From: Woeseiaceae bacterium
GTDB lineage: Bacteria; Pseudomonadota; Gammaproteobacteria; Steroidobacterales; Woeseiaceae
Direction: 5' to 3'
Assembly (NCBI GenBank): GCA_013043165.1
Contig: JABDOQ010000082.1
Span: 62,001 to 126,000, forward strand
DNA: 64,000 nucleotides
Both the position numbers and the translations under genes were made by a program. Positions 1 to 9,300 of this stretch are shown piece after piece. The notes under the pieces are model-generated. The model saw only the letters and a program-made list of their open reading frames with translations. It ran no database searches and had not been told where the DNA came from. The stretch's first letter is position 1. Every line of letters starts with the position of its first letter.

Positions 1-861
1 GTTCCGGAGCTTGCCAACGAGCAGCACTATGACGTACCTGCGGAGTTCTTCGTGCAGGTGCTCGGTGAGAACCGCAAATACAGCTGCTGCCATTGGCCGG
101 CGGGCGTCACTACATTGGGTGAGGCGGAAGAAGCGGCGCTGCGCACAACGGTAGAGAGGGCTGCTATCCGGGACGGCATGAAAGTGCTTGACCTCGGTTG
201 TGGCTGGGGCTCGCTGTCACTATGGGTGGCGGAGCACTTTCCCAACGCGTCGGTGACCTCCGTTTCCAATTCCCAGTCACAGCGGGACTTCATTGTTTCG
301 GAAGCGGCCGCGCGAGGAATCCAAAATATCTCTGTATTCGTTTGTGACATGAACGACTTTGACGCGGGCGAGACATTTGACCGCATCGTCTCGGTCGAGA
401 TGTTTGAACACATGCGCAACTATCAGAAATTGTTCCGCCGAATCAACTCGTGGCTGGTGCCCGACGGCCGGTTCTTCATGCATATCTTCTGTCACCGCTC
501 GACGCCTTACGAGTACACCGACAAAGGCCCGAGCGACTGGATGAGCCGACACTTTTTTTCCGGCGGAATAATGCCGAGCGCCGAGCTGCCGTTGCTTTTC
601 CAGGAGGACCTGAATCTTGAGCAGCGCTGGTCCTGGAATGGCAATCACTATGCAAAGACCTGCCGTGCCTGGCTCGATCGCATGGATAGCCGGCGCAACG
701 CTGTAATGCCGATTCTCGCCGGCACCTACGGAGAGGCGGACGCCGGACGTTGGTGGATGCGCTGGCGCATGTTCTTCATGGCCTGCGAGGAGCTGTTTCG
801 ATTTAACCAGGGCAACGAATGGTTCGTTAGCCATTATTCCTTCATAAAGGCGGGTGCCTGA
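1..861 (+). CDS. Cyclopropane-fatty-acyl-phospholipid synthase-like SAM methyltransferase, 5' truncated by window edge
   Basis: Frame 1 is open from base 1 (VPELANEQHYDVPAEFFVQVLGENRKYSCCHW...); SAM motif VLDLGCGWGSLSLW; CFA-synthase-like FEHMRNY. Confidence 0.88.
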   Translation, partial: VPELANEQHYDVPAEFFVQVLGENRKYSCCHWPAGVTTLGEAEEAALRTTVERAAIRDGMKVLDLGCGWGSLSLWVAEHFPNASVTSVSNSQSQRDFIVSEAAARGIQNISVFVCDMNDFDAGETFDRIVSVEMFEHMRNYQKLFRRINSWLVPDGRFFMHIFCHRSTPYEYTDKGPSDWMSRHFFSGGIMPSAELPLLFQEDLNLEQRWSWNGNHYAKTCRAWLDRMDSRRNAVMPILAGTYGEADAGRWWMRWRMFFMACEELFRFNQGNEWFVSHYSFIKAGA

Positions 862-1405
862 TATGGCCATGCTCATTAATTTTATAGCGTTCCAGGTTGG
901 CTGGTTTTCGTCAGTCATTGGTGCGGCGAAACAGATGCCGTGGCTCGGACCCGTTGTTCTTTTGGTCGTGCTCGCGATTCATATGAAGCAAGCGCGCCGA
1001 CCGCAGTTCGAATTGGGTTTGATCGTGGCGTGCGGCATTATCGGTTTGTTTTTCGATAGCCTGCTTGTCGCGGTCGGCTGGGTTTCCTATCCCTCGGGTC
1101 AGTTCAGCGCGTTTCTGGCGCCTTACTGGATCGTGACGATGTGGATGCTGTTTGGTACGACGCTCAATCTGTCGATGGGCTGGCTGAAAGGTCGTCCGAT
1201 ACTCGCGGCCGCTTTTGGCGCGATCGGTGGGCCAGCGTCCTACATAGCGGGCCAAAAACTCGGCGGAATTATTTTCCTGGACTACTATGCAGCGTTGCTC
1301 GCACTGTCTATTGGATGGGCTATATCAATGCCAATCCTGCTTGCCCTGTCAACAAGATTGGACGGCATTTCGGATGAGCTGGTGACACAAGAGATATCCG
1401 AATGA
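854..1405 (+). CDS. DUF2878-like integral membrane protein
   Basis: Overlaps upstream methyltransferase; multi-TM, GWVSYPSG...APYWIVTMWMLFGTTLNLSMGWL pattern. Confidence 0.75.
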   Translation: MPDMAMLINFIAFQVGWFSSVIGAAKQMPWLGPVVLLVVLAIHMKQARRPQFELGLIVACGIIGLFFDSLLVAVGWVSYPSGQFSAFLAPYWIVTMWMLFGTTLNLSMGWLKGRPILAAAFGAIGGPASYIAGQKLGGIIFLDYYAALLALSIGWAISMPILLALSTRLDGISDELVTQEISE

Positions 1406-2094
1406 ACGCTTGTTTTCGTGTCAAAGGAGCTTTAATCGCTATGGGTCGTATACAGGCATTCTGTTGGTCGTTTTTTGCCGTCTCGATCCTGGTGCTTCCG
1501 GTTACCACCAGCGCTTCGGCCACCAATTCGCAGAGCTGGGATTTTTCAGTGCTGCTCGATGGTGATAAAATCGGTTATCACCGATTTGAACTGACCGATA
1601 CGGGCGACGAGCGGCGCGTCACTAGCGAGGCGAAGTTCGATGTTCGCGTATTTTTCATCAACGCTTTCCGGTATCGGCATGAAAATACTGAGATTTGGTC
1701 GGACGGCTGCCTCAGGAAGATCGACGCCAGGACACAGGCGAACGGCAAGAAGCGCGCGGTCAGCGGCACCCAGGTGCAGGACGAGTTCATCGTCGACGAC
1801 GGCAGCGAGAAAAATGCGCTCTCCGACTGTGTCATGACCTTTGCCTATTGGGACCCTGACTTCCTGCAGCAACCGAAACTCCTGAACTCCCAGTCCGGTG
1901 AATACATCGACGTGGAGGTCGAACCACTCGGTAGTGAGCCGATAACCGTACGGGGCGAGGAAGTGGCTGCTTCCGCGTATCGACTAACTGCGGAGAAGAT
2001 GCAGTTAAAGTTATGGTACTCGACAGAAAACGAGTGGTTGGCACTCGAGTCGGTCGCCAAAGGCGGCCGGATAATTCGCTATGAGCTCACCTGA
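1402..2094 (+). CDS. Secreted DUF6134/DUF3108-like protein
   Basis: ATGA overlap with upstream gene; N-terminal signal; WDFSVLLDGDKIGYHRFEL motif. Confidence 0.6.
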   Translation: MNACFRVKGALIAMGRIQAFCWSFFAVSILVLPVTTSASATNSQSWDFSVLLDGDKIGYHRFELTDTGDERRVTSEAKFDVRVFFINAFRYRHENTEIWSDGCLRKIDARTQANGKKRAVSGTQVQDEFIVDDGSEKNALSDCVMTFAYWDPDFLQQPKLLNSQSGEYIDVEVEPLGSEPITVRGEEVAASAYRLTAEKMQLKLWYSTENEWLALESVAKGGRIIRYELT

Positions 2095-2626
2095 TATGAA
2101 GAACACAAGTAAAATTCTATTCGTCGCAATTATGGCCTCTTTCCTGAGCGCCTGTGCGGCACGGGGACCAGAGATGAAGACCGTTGATTATGTGGACTTG
2201 GATCGCTTTATGGGGGATTGGTACGTCATTGCAAACATTCCCACGTTTCTCGAGAAGGGTGCTCACAATGCCGTCGAGTCCTATGCGCTGAATGACGATG
2301 GATCGATACAAACAACATTTACGTTCTTGAAAGACGGCTTCGACGGTAAGAAGAAGCAGTACAACCCCAAGGGCTTTGTTAGCGACACGAACACGAACGC
2401 AACGTGGGGAATGAGGTTCGTCTGGCCGATCAAGGCTGATTACCGAATCATCTACCTGGACGAAGACTATTCGCAGACCATCATTGCGCGCCAGAAGCGC
2501 GATTTCATCTGGATCATGGCGCGTACGCCGACGATTCCGGAAGAAGACTATCAACGAATGATCGCATTGGCTGAATCTGTCGGATACGACGTCAGCAAGA
2601 TCGAGCGTGTCCCGCAAAAATGGTAG
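2081..2626 (+). CDS. Lipocalin family lipoprotein (Blc-like)
   Basis: Lipobox FLSAC; lipocalin motif DRFMGDWYVIANIPTFLEKGAHN; WGMRFVWP. Confidence 0.85.
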   Translation: MSSPDMKNTSKILFVAIMASFLSACAARGPEMKTVDYVDLDRFMGDWYVIANIPTFLEKGAHNAVESYALNDDGSIQTTFTFLKDGFDGKKKQYNPKGFVSDTNTNATWGMRFVWPIKADYRIIYLDEDYSQTIIARQKRDFIWIMARTPTIPEEDYQRMIALAESVGYDVSKIERVPQKW

Positions 2627-2754
2627 GCAGTGGCGACAATAGAGAGATGCAGCGCTCGGTAAGTTGCTGCTGATCTCTTCAGTGCTCGGCTCCTGCTCCG
2701 CACATACCAGACCCAGGGGTTTCCTCAGACCCTGTATACAGCGATAATGCCTGC

Positions 2755-3132
2755 ATGCAGGGATTTGTCATTCGAATGCTCGTTGCGATGCTGGGTCTTT
2801 TTCTGGCATCGAAAGTCCTTCCCGGTGTCACCATCGTCGGCACCGGCACTTTTGTTTTGGCCGCGTTGCTACTCGGTCTTGTCAACGGCCTGGTTCGCCC
2901 GATTGCGTTTGTGCTGACGCTACCGATTACGATTGTTACGTTGGGGCTGTTCTTGTTCGTGCTGAACGCGGCGATGTTCGGTCTGGTTGCGGCGCTGCTG
3001 GAGAATTTCACCGTTGCGGGCTTCTGGTCCGCCTTGTTCGGCGCCATAATTGTGGGCATTACCAGCACCGTCGCTTCCTGGTACATCGGCCCGGACGGCA
3101 GGTACGAGGTGTTCGTCATTCGGCGCGACTAG
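2755..3132 (+). CDS. Phage holin family 4 / YvlD-like membrane protein
   Basis: 4-TM, LVNGLVRPIAFVLTLPITIVTLGLFLFVLNAAMF signature. Confidence 0.8.
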   Translation: MQGFVIRMLVAMLGLFLASKVLPGVTIVGTGTFVLAALLLGLVNGLVRPIAFVLTLPITIVTLGLFLFVLNAAMFGLVAALLENFTVAGFWSALFGAIIVGITSTVASWYIGPDGRYEVFVIRRD

Positions 3133-3134
3133 TT

Positions 3135-3857
3135 ATGGGCATTCGGAACCGCCTCATCGAATATCGCGACGGCGAAGTCTTGCTCGAAGGACAGCTGTCA
3201 TGGGATGACAGCATTCCCGGCCCGCGCCCGGGTATTCTGGTATCGCATGCCTGGTCTGGCCGTAGCGATTACGAGGATGGCAAAGCCAATGCGCTTGCCG
3301 GGCTCGGATACACGGCTTTTGCACTCGACCTGTACGGTAAGGGCGTGCGCGGCAGCAATCCCGAAGAGAATAGCGCGCTGATGCAGCCATTCCTCGCGGA
3401 TCGTGTAAAGCTGCAGCAGCGCCTGCTGCTGTCGCTGGCGACGTTACGCGCCCAGGATGAGGCAGATAGTGAGAAGATTGCCGCAATTGGATTTTGTTTT
3501 GGCGGCCTCTGTGTTCTGGATATTGCACGAACGGGCGAGGATCTCGCCGGTGTTGCAAGCTTTCACGGCTTGCTCGCTGCGCCGGGCAACACCGCGGGAA
3601 ACAGGATAAAAGCGAAAGTGCTCGCGCTGCACGGCTGGGATGATCCGATGGCGACTCCCGACAGCGTGATCGAACTATCGAAGGAACTGACGTCAATGGG
3701 TGCAGACTGGCAGCTGCATGCTTATGGAAATACAGTGCATGCCTTTACCAATCCAGCGGCTAATGACAAGGCTATGGGCACCGTCTATGATGCGGACGCG
3801 GATCGACGTTCGTGGATCGCAATGCAGAATTACCTGGCAGAACTGTTTAACGCGTAA
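3135..3857 (+). CDS. Dienelactone hydrolase family protein
   Basis: alpha/beta hydrolase, nucleophile GFCFGG, HAWSGRSDYEDGKA, terminal HAFTNP. Confidence 0.85.
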   Translation: MGIRNRLIEYRDGEVLLEGQLSWDDSIPGPRPGILVSHAWSGRSDYEDGKANALAGLGYTAFALDLYGKGVRGSNPEENSALMQPFLADRVKLQQRLLLSLATLRAQDEADSEKIAAIGFCFGGLCVLDIARTGEDLAGVASFHGLLAAPGNTAGNRIKAKVLALHGWDDPMATPDSVIELSKELTSMGADWQLHAYGNTVHAFTNPAANDKAMGTVYDADADRRSWIAMQNYLAELFNA

Positions 3858-3875
3858 CCCGCGCGGGAGAAAAAC

Positions 3876-5597
3876 GTGCAGCAATCGACTCTACTGGCGG
3901 TCGTGATTTTGGCGACGGCCTTCGCGGCGTGCAGCGAGCCGGCTGAAACGCCGGCCACGACGACTGAAAAGCCGCCTGCACGGCCCCCGGGTATGGCAGG
4001 CGGAAACCCGGCAGCCGAGAAGGCCGCACAGCAAATACAGGGCGACTACATGCGTGGCATTGTCGCCGAGATTTCCGACGACCGGTATGAAGGTCGCGGC
4101 CCAGGGACGCGTGGCGACGTCGCCGCGCGCAAGTACCTGGCCGGGCAGATGGCCGCGCTGGGACTGCAGCCGGGTGCCGAAGACGGTACGTGGGAGCAAC
4201 CCTTCGACCTCGTCGGAATCAATGCGTCGCAACCCGAGACCTGGACATTCAAAGCCAAAGACGTGTCGTTGGCGTTGAAACAGTGGGATCAGTTCATCGT
4301 TGGCAGCGGTGTGCAGGAGGAGAAAGCCGCGATCAATGACGCCGAGCTTGTCTTTGTTGGCTACGGTATCCAGGCGCCGGAATACGACTGGGACGACTAT
4401 AAAGGGGTGGATCTGAAGGGCAAGGTCCTGCTCATGATGAACAACGATCCGGACTGGGATCCAGAGCTCTTTGGCGGCGAGACGCGACTTTGGTACGGCC
4501 GCTGGGACTACAAATACCTGAGCGCGGCCCGACAGGGGGCGGCAGGCGCGATCATTATTCACACGACACCTTCAGCAGGTTATCCGTTCCAGGTCGTGCA
4601 AACGTCCTGGACCGGAGTCCAGTTCGAGCTGCCGGCCGGCGACGAGCCGCGCAGCCAGATTAATGCGTGGGTCACGGAGGACTCGGCGCGCGATCTCGTG
4701 CGCATGGCTGGGCTTGATCTGGATGAGCTTCGCGAAGCGGCATTCAACCGGGATTTCCAACCAGTGCCGCTCGGCGTTACGACCTCGATCGACATGAACG
4801 TGGATCTGCAGCGCGTGCAGTCGGCCAACGTACTCGGCTTGATTCCGGGCAGTGACCCGGCGTTAAGCGGCGAGGCGGTCATCTACACGGCGCATCACGA
4901 TCATCTCGGCATTGGCACGCCTAATGACGACGGCGACGCCATCTATAACGGTGCTTTGGACAATGCCAGCGGCGTGGCGCAAATACTCGCGATTGCCAGG
5001 GCAATCAAAGCGTTGCCCGCGGCGCCTCGACGCTCAATTGTCATTGCACTGGTTGGTGCCGAGGAACAAGGTCTGCTCGGCTCAGAGTACTATGCCGCAA
5101 ATCCGACGTTTGCACCGGGGAAGATCGCCGCGAACCTGAATTACGACGGTGGCAACATCTGGGGCCACACTCACGATGTGACATACATTGGTCTGGGTAA
5201 ATCGTCGATCGACGAGATCATGTTACTGATCGCACAAGAGCAGGGACGTGTCGTCAAGCCCGATCAATTCGCGGACAAAGGCTATTTCTACCGTTCCGAC
5301 CAGTTCAGTTTTGCAAAAATCGGCGTACCTGCGATGTACCTTGATACCGGTACGGACTTCGTTGATCGTCCGGCAGATTGGGGTCGCCAACAGCAGGATC
5401 ACTACACTGAAGTTGATTACCACCAGCCCTCGGACGAATATGAACCAGGCTGGAATTTCGACGGTATGGTCGAGGACGCGCTGTTGGGGTTTTGGACCGG
5501 GCTGGCCATTGCCAATGCTGACGAAATGCCGAGCTGGAACGCGGGAGACGAATTTGAGGCAGCCCGCCTCGACGCAATTAATGCGATCGACGACTAG
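3876..5597 (+). CDS. M28 family metallopeptidase, lipoprotein
   Basis: Lipobox AFAACSE; TAHHDHLG, GALDNASG, GAEEQGLLGSEYY metal/active-site motifs. Confidence 0.88.
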   Translation: MQQSTLLAVVILATAFAACSEPAETPATTTEKPPARPPGMAGGNPAAEKAAQQIQGDYMRGIVAEISDDRYEGRGPGTRGDVAARKYLAGQMAALGLQPGAEDGTWEQPFDLVGINASQPETWTFKAKDVSLALKQWDQFIVGSGVQEEKAAINDAELVFVGYGIQAPEYDWDDYKGVDLKGKVLLMMNNDPDWDPELFGGETRLWYGRWDYKYLSAARQGAAGAIIIHTTPSAGYPFQVVQTSWTGVQFELPAGDEPRSQINAWVTEDSARDLVRMAGLDLDELREAAFNRDFQPVPLGVTTSIDMNVDLQRVQSANVLGLIPGSDPALSGEAVIYTAHHDHLGIGTPNDDGDAIYNGALDNASGVAQILAIARAIKALPAAPRRSIVIALVGAEEQGLLGSEYYAANPTFAPGKIAANLNYDGGNIWGHTHDVTYIGLGKSSIDEIMLLIAQEQGRVVKPDQFADKGYFYRSDQFSFAKIGVPAMYLDTGTDFVDRPADWGRQQQDHYTEVDYHQPSDEYEPGWNFDGMVEDALLGFWTGLAIANADEMPSWNAGDEFEAARLDAINAIDD

Positions 5598-5622
5598 TTC
5601 GTTCCAGCGCCTGCGTGGCAAT

Positions 5623-7932
5623 CTACGAGCGGCGGAAACGGCTGAAAAAACCGGCCTTGCCCTGTTCTTCAGGCTCGTCTTTTGGTTCCGGGGGGACCTT
5701 GAGCGCCTTCAGCGTCTGCGTTATCGAAGTATTTATTTGATCCTCGATCGGTTTCGGCGGATCGATTTCTCCCGACCCGGTAGCCTTTGATGCTGCAGGT
5801 TTGCGCGGTGTTGAATGCTGGTCGGCATTCAAAGCGCGCACCGTCTTTAAGCGCTGCGAGGCGGATAGATCCGGTCCGGAATTGGGAACGGACTGTTTCG
5901 TTTCCAGGTAAATCTCTTCGGCGAGGTCAGGAACAACAGGAGCGGGCGTCGGCGATGCTTCCTGCTCGAGCGTCAATGCTTCCGGCTCAAGCTGCGGTAT
6001 GTCGGGCTCAAGCTGCGGTATGTCGGGCTCCAGCTGTGGCGTATCCGGCTCGAGCTGTATGGCGTCGTTCGCCGACTCATCTTTGGGCGGATTGGCACGA
6101 ATCTGCGCGGCGATCATGCTGATCCCGGATCCAAACAAGGTCTCGGCCATTTTGTCGTCAATGTCGTCAAGCGTTTTTGCGTTGCCGATTTCCCGGGCGA
6201 TCTTGTCCAGCTCGACCTGCGACTTCGTGCTTTCCGGCGGCAGAATATCCGAAGGTTCCTCAATCAGTAGGTCCCCGATGCCGGTTTCGATGGATTTGTC
6301 CAGGATGATTTCCGGGATCGCTTCTTGCTCTCCGACGCTGTCCGAGGGTTCGTCGGGGGCCGCCGGGGTTTCACCGGGTTTGTCCACCGTTACCCCATGC
6401 GCGAAGGCCATTGCTTGTTCAAGTGCATCAAGATCGGGTTTGAGTTCGGCCAACGTCGGGTCACGATCCCACTCGGGTGTGTCGCCGGTAGCAGCATCTT
6501 CGGCGGCAGGTTCGGGTGGCACTTCCGATTTTGGCTCGCTTTCGGCGACCACTGAAACTGGTTCGAGTTCGAGCTCAGGGATGGACTCCGCGACGGGTTC
6601 GGGTTCGGGTTCCGGTTCGGGCACTTGTGCGTGCTCCGCGATGACCTCGGCAACCGGTTCCGGCTCGAGTTCAGGAATAATCTCGGCGACGGGTTCCGGT
6701 TCGAGTTCAGGAATAATCTCGGTAACCGACTCGAAGTCAGGTCCGGGCTCCGCAACGAGTTCCGGGATCTCTTCCGCCTGGTCGTCCGGAAGCGTTGCGA
6801 ATTGCGGTGCAAGGGTCTTCAGATCCGGCAGCGTATCCTGAATCAGGTGCGGAATGTCGTCATCCTCCTCCGGAGGTTCTTTTGCGTCGTCGGCTAATAC
6901 AACTACGGGCTGCGTTTCACCGGCCTTGGCCGACTCTGACTCCGGCGTCGTCGTCGCGTCGGGTGCGACGTCGACGACAGGCTCTGGCTCGGGCGCTGCT
7001 TCGGGTGCGGCCGCCACGACAGGTTCTGGCTCGGGCGCTGCTTCGGGTGCGGCCGCCACGACCGGCTCCGGGATGGAGAAATCGAAGTCGTCGGCACTGA
7101 GCCCGAATTCATCGGATGCGACTGTCGCAATCAGCGTTGCAGGTATGGTTGGGATACGCTGGCCGGCAGCCGCCACCAAAGTAGACTCGAGCAGGTTGTT
7201 TGCGATTCTGGGAACCCCGTTGCTGAGCACGTGTAGCAGCTCGGCCGACCTCGCGTCAAAAATATGTTCGAAATCGGCGCCAGCCTGTCGGAATCCATGT
7301 ATCAGGTAGCCGCGAAGTTCGGCGACACAAAGTGATGAAATCGTATGACGTTGCCGAACGCGTTGCTGCAACTGTGCGACTTCGGGGTCCTGCATGAATT
7401 GAGGCAGGCGTTCGTCGCCCATCACGATAATGCTGGCACCGTCGGAATCGCCGGCGTCGGAAGCCGTCAGCGCCTCCAGCTCAGCCAGTGTTTCGGCGCC
7501 TGTGCGCAAGCCATCTTCGACAACGATGAAAACCCGAACTTGCGCATCCTGTAATTCCTTCAGTTTTCTTCGAAGCGCCGCGAATCGCTGAATGGTCCCG
7601 TTCGGCCGGTCTTTGACGCCCAATACGATGAGCAGCGATTCCAGTACGTCGCTGCTTTTCATTTCCATGCGGCCTACACGAATCGTCTTGTACTTGGTGC
7701 CAAGCCCCTCAAGCGCGCGGTGAACCAGCGTCGTCTTGCCCGTGCCGACGGGTCCTGAAACGGTAACGACGGCATCCTGGGCGGCCAGCGCCTTTCTGAA
7801 GCCCGCCATGGTCTTGGCAGTCTGGGGCCCGACGAAAACATCGCTACCGGTCGCCTGTGCGGGGAAGGGGCGCTTGTTGAAGCCAAAATGTCGTTCGTAC
7901 ATGGCGGTTCGATCACCTTGTTGCTTTGCCAA
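5623..7932 (-). CDS. ExeA/MshM-like AAA ATPase with long acidic Glu/Pro repeat tail
   Basis: MYERHFGFNKRPFPAQATGSDVFVGP and Walker A GPVGTGKTTL; tandem EPVVAAAPEAAPEP and PELEPEPVAEII repeats. Confidence 0.75.
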   Translation of the reverse strand: MAKQQGDRTAMYERHFGFNKRPFPAQATGSDVFVGPQTAKTMAGFRKALAAQDAVVTVSGPVGTGKTTLVHRALEGLGTKYKTIRVGRMEMKSSDVLESLLIVLGVKDRPNGTIQRFAALRRKLKELQDAQVRVFIVVEDGLRTGAETLAELEALTASDAGDSDGASIIVMGDERLPQFMQDPEVAQLQQRVRQRHTISSLCVAELRGYLIHGFRQAGADFEHIFDARSAELLHVLSNGVPRIANNLLESTLVAAAGQRIPTIPATLIATVASDEFGLSADDFDFSIPEPVVAAAPEAAPEPEPVVAAAPEAAPEPEPVVDVAPDATTTPESESAKAGETQPVVVLADDAKEPPEEDDDIPHLIQDTLPDLKTLAPQFATLPDDQAEEIPELVAEPGPDFESVTEIIPELEPEPVAEIIPELEPEPVAEVIAEHAQVPEPEPEPEPVAESIPELELEPVSVVAESEPKSEVPPEPAAEDAATGDTPEWDRDPTLAELKPDLDALEQAMAFAHGVTVDKPGETPAAPDEPSDSVGEQEAIPEIILDKSIETGIGDLLIEEPSDILPPESTKSQVELDKIAREIGNAKTLDDIDDKMAETLFGSGISMIAAQIRANPPKDESANDAIQLEPDTPQLEPDIPQLEPDIPQLEPEALTLEQEASPTPAPVVPDLAEEIYLETKQSVPNSGPDLSASQRLKTVRALNADQHSTPRKPAASKATGSGEIDPPKPIEDQINTSITQTLKALKVPPEPKDEPEEQGKAGFFSRFRRS
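5985..6060. repeat. About 21-bp in-frame tandem repeat coding (P)QLEPDI
   Basis: Three near-identical copies of ggtatgtcgggctcaagctgc; protein QLEPDTPQLEPDIPQLEPDIPQLEPE. Confidence 0.8.
6975..7070. repeat. 42-bp in-frame tandem repeat coding VVAAAPEAAPEPEP
   Basis: gacgacaggctctggctcgggcgctgcttcgggtgcggccgc repeated at 6975-7016 and 7017-7058, plus a partial copy. Confidence 0.85.
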
Positions 7933-8148
7933 AATCTTCTGGCAGCCTTACGAGACAGTCAGTCTGGGTTCAAATCGGCTGAATTTCATGGAGTTATGTC
8001 ACAAAAATGGACCTTCGGCTGGATTCTCTAGAGGCTCATCCCAAATCCGGGTGAAACGAATAAATGCCTGATTTCGTGGTCAAAAACCGTCAGAATACGC
8101 GCCTGGCCGGAGCCTGGGACTAATCAAGTAGGTAGGAGACCACGACAC

Positions 8149-9300
8149 ATGCGCATTCTTCTCATCCTGGGAATCCTGATTCTGGCCATTGCCGCGGCGC
8201 TGGCGATGGTCGGCTTGCGCGAAGATCCCCCCAAGAAAGAGATAGTCCAACAGGATCCCCTGGTTGATGTCATGGTGCTGGAAACGATGACCGCGAATTT
8301 CGCTGTCCGCAGTCAAGGTACTGTTCAGCCGCGCACCGAGACCATTCTGAGCGCGGAGGTGTCGGGCACGATTTCAAGTATTTCGCCGAAGTTCATCGCC
8401 GGTGGCGTTTTTCAGGCCAACGAAGTTCTCATGCGCATCGATCCCACCAACTACAAAGTTGCCGTCGACCAGGCTGACGCGCTGGTCCTGCAACGCCAGA
8501 TCGAGTATGACGGTGCGAAAAAACTGAAGTCGCAGGGCTACCGCGCAGAGGCCGAATTCGCGTCGGCGGCGGCGGCACTTGCGAGTGCAAAAGCCGAACA
8601 GGTTCGTGCGAAACGAAACCTGGAGAGGACCTTCATCCGCCTGCCTTACGAGGGCATTGTCCGGTCCAAAGATTCGGATCTCGGTCAATTCGTGAGTCCG
8701 GGAACGCGGCTCGGAGTCACCTTTGCAACCGATTTTGCCGAGGTTCGATTGCCGCTCACTGATCTGGACCTCGCTTTCGTCAGCTTGCCCGACGCAAAGG
8801 ACCTCGCCGAGTCCGGCGGAGCTGACGGTCCTGATGTCGTGCTCTCTGCGGTTCGGAAAGGGCAAACCACGGAGTGGCGTGGACAGATGGTTCGAACTGA
8901 AGGCGTTGTCGATGAGAAAAGCCGCGTAACCTACGCGGTCGCACGAATTGACGATCCATACCGTTTGCACTCCGACGGTTCAGCGTTGCCAATGGGCACT
9001 TTTGTGACAGCCAGTATCGACGGCGAGTCGGTCTCCGATGTATTTCGCGTGCAAAACTCCGCAATCCGCGGCGCCAGTCAGCTGTTGTTCGTGACGGACG
9101 AAAACAAACTGCATATTCGAAATGTCGATGTCATTCGCAAGGATTCGGAGTACTCGTATTTCCGCGGCGCGAAGGAAGGCGAGCGCATTGTTACTTCCGC
9201 GCTCGAAACACCTATCGAAGGAATGACAATCCGTACAGCCGAGGACGATCCCGAAATTCCGTCGCAGGTAGCGACGACCGACAGCGGTGACGAGCAATGA
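8149..9300 (+). CDS. RND efflux periplasmic adaptor subunit
   Basis: MFP architecture; GTVQPRTETILSAEVSGTI; FIRLPYEGIVRSKDSDLGQFVSPGT; followed by RND permease. Confidence 0.9.
   Translation: MRILLILGILILAIAAALAMVGLREDPPKKEIVQQDPLVDVMVLETMTANFAVRSQGTVQPRTETILSAEVSGTISSISPKFIAGGVFQANEVLMRIDPTNYKVAVDQADALVLQRQIEYDGAKKLKSQGYRAEAEFASAAAALASAKAEQVRAKRNLERTFIRLPYEGIVRSKDSDLGQFVSPGTRLGVTFATDFAEVRLPLTDLDLAFVSLPDAKDLAESGGADGPDVVLSAVRKGQTTEWRGQMVRTEGVVDEKSRVTYAVARIDDPYRLHSDGSALPMGTFVTASIDGESVSDVFRVQNSAIRGASQLLFVTDENKLHIRNVDVIRKDSEYSYFRGAKEGERIVTSALETPIEGMTIRTAEDDPEIPSQVATTDSGDEQ

Noticed and set aside
5999-6841. Ser/Gly-rich 280-aa ORF on + strand
   Set aside because: Antisense shadow of the Glu/Pro repeats in the minus-strand ATPase.
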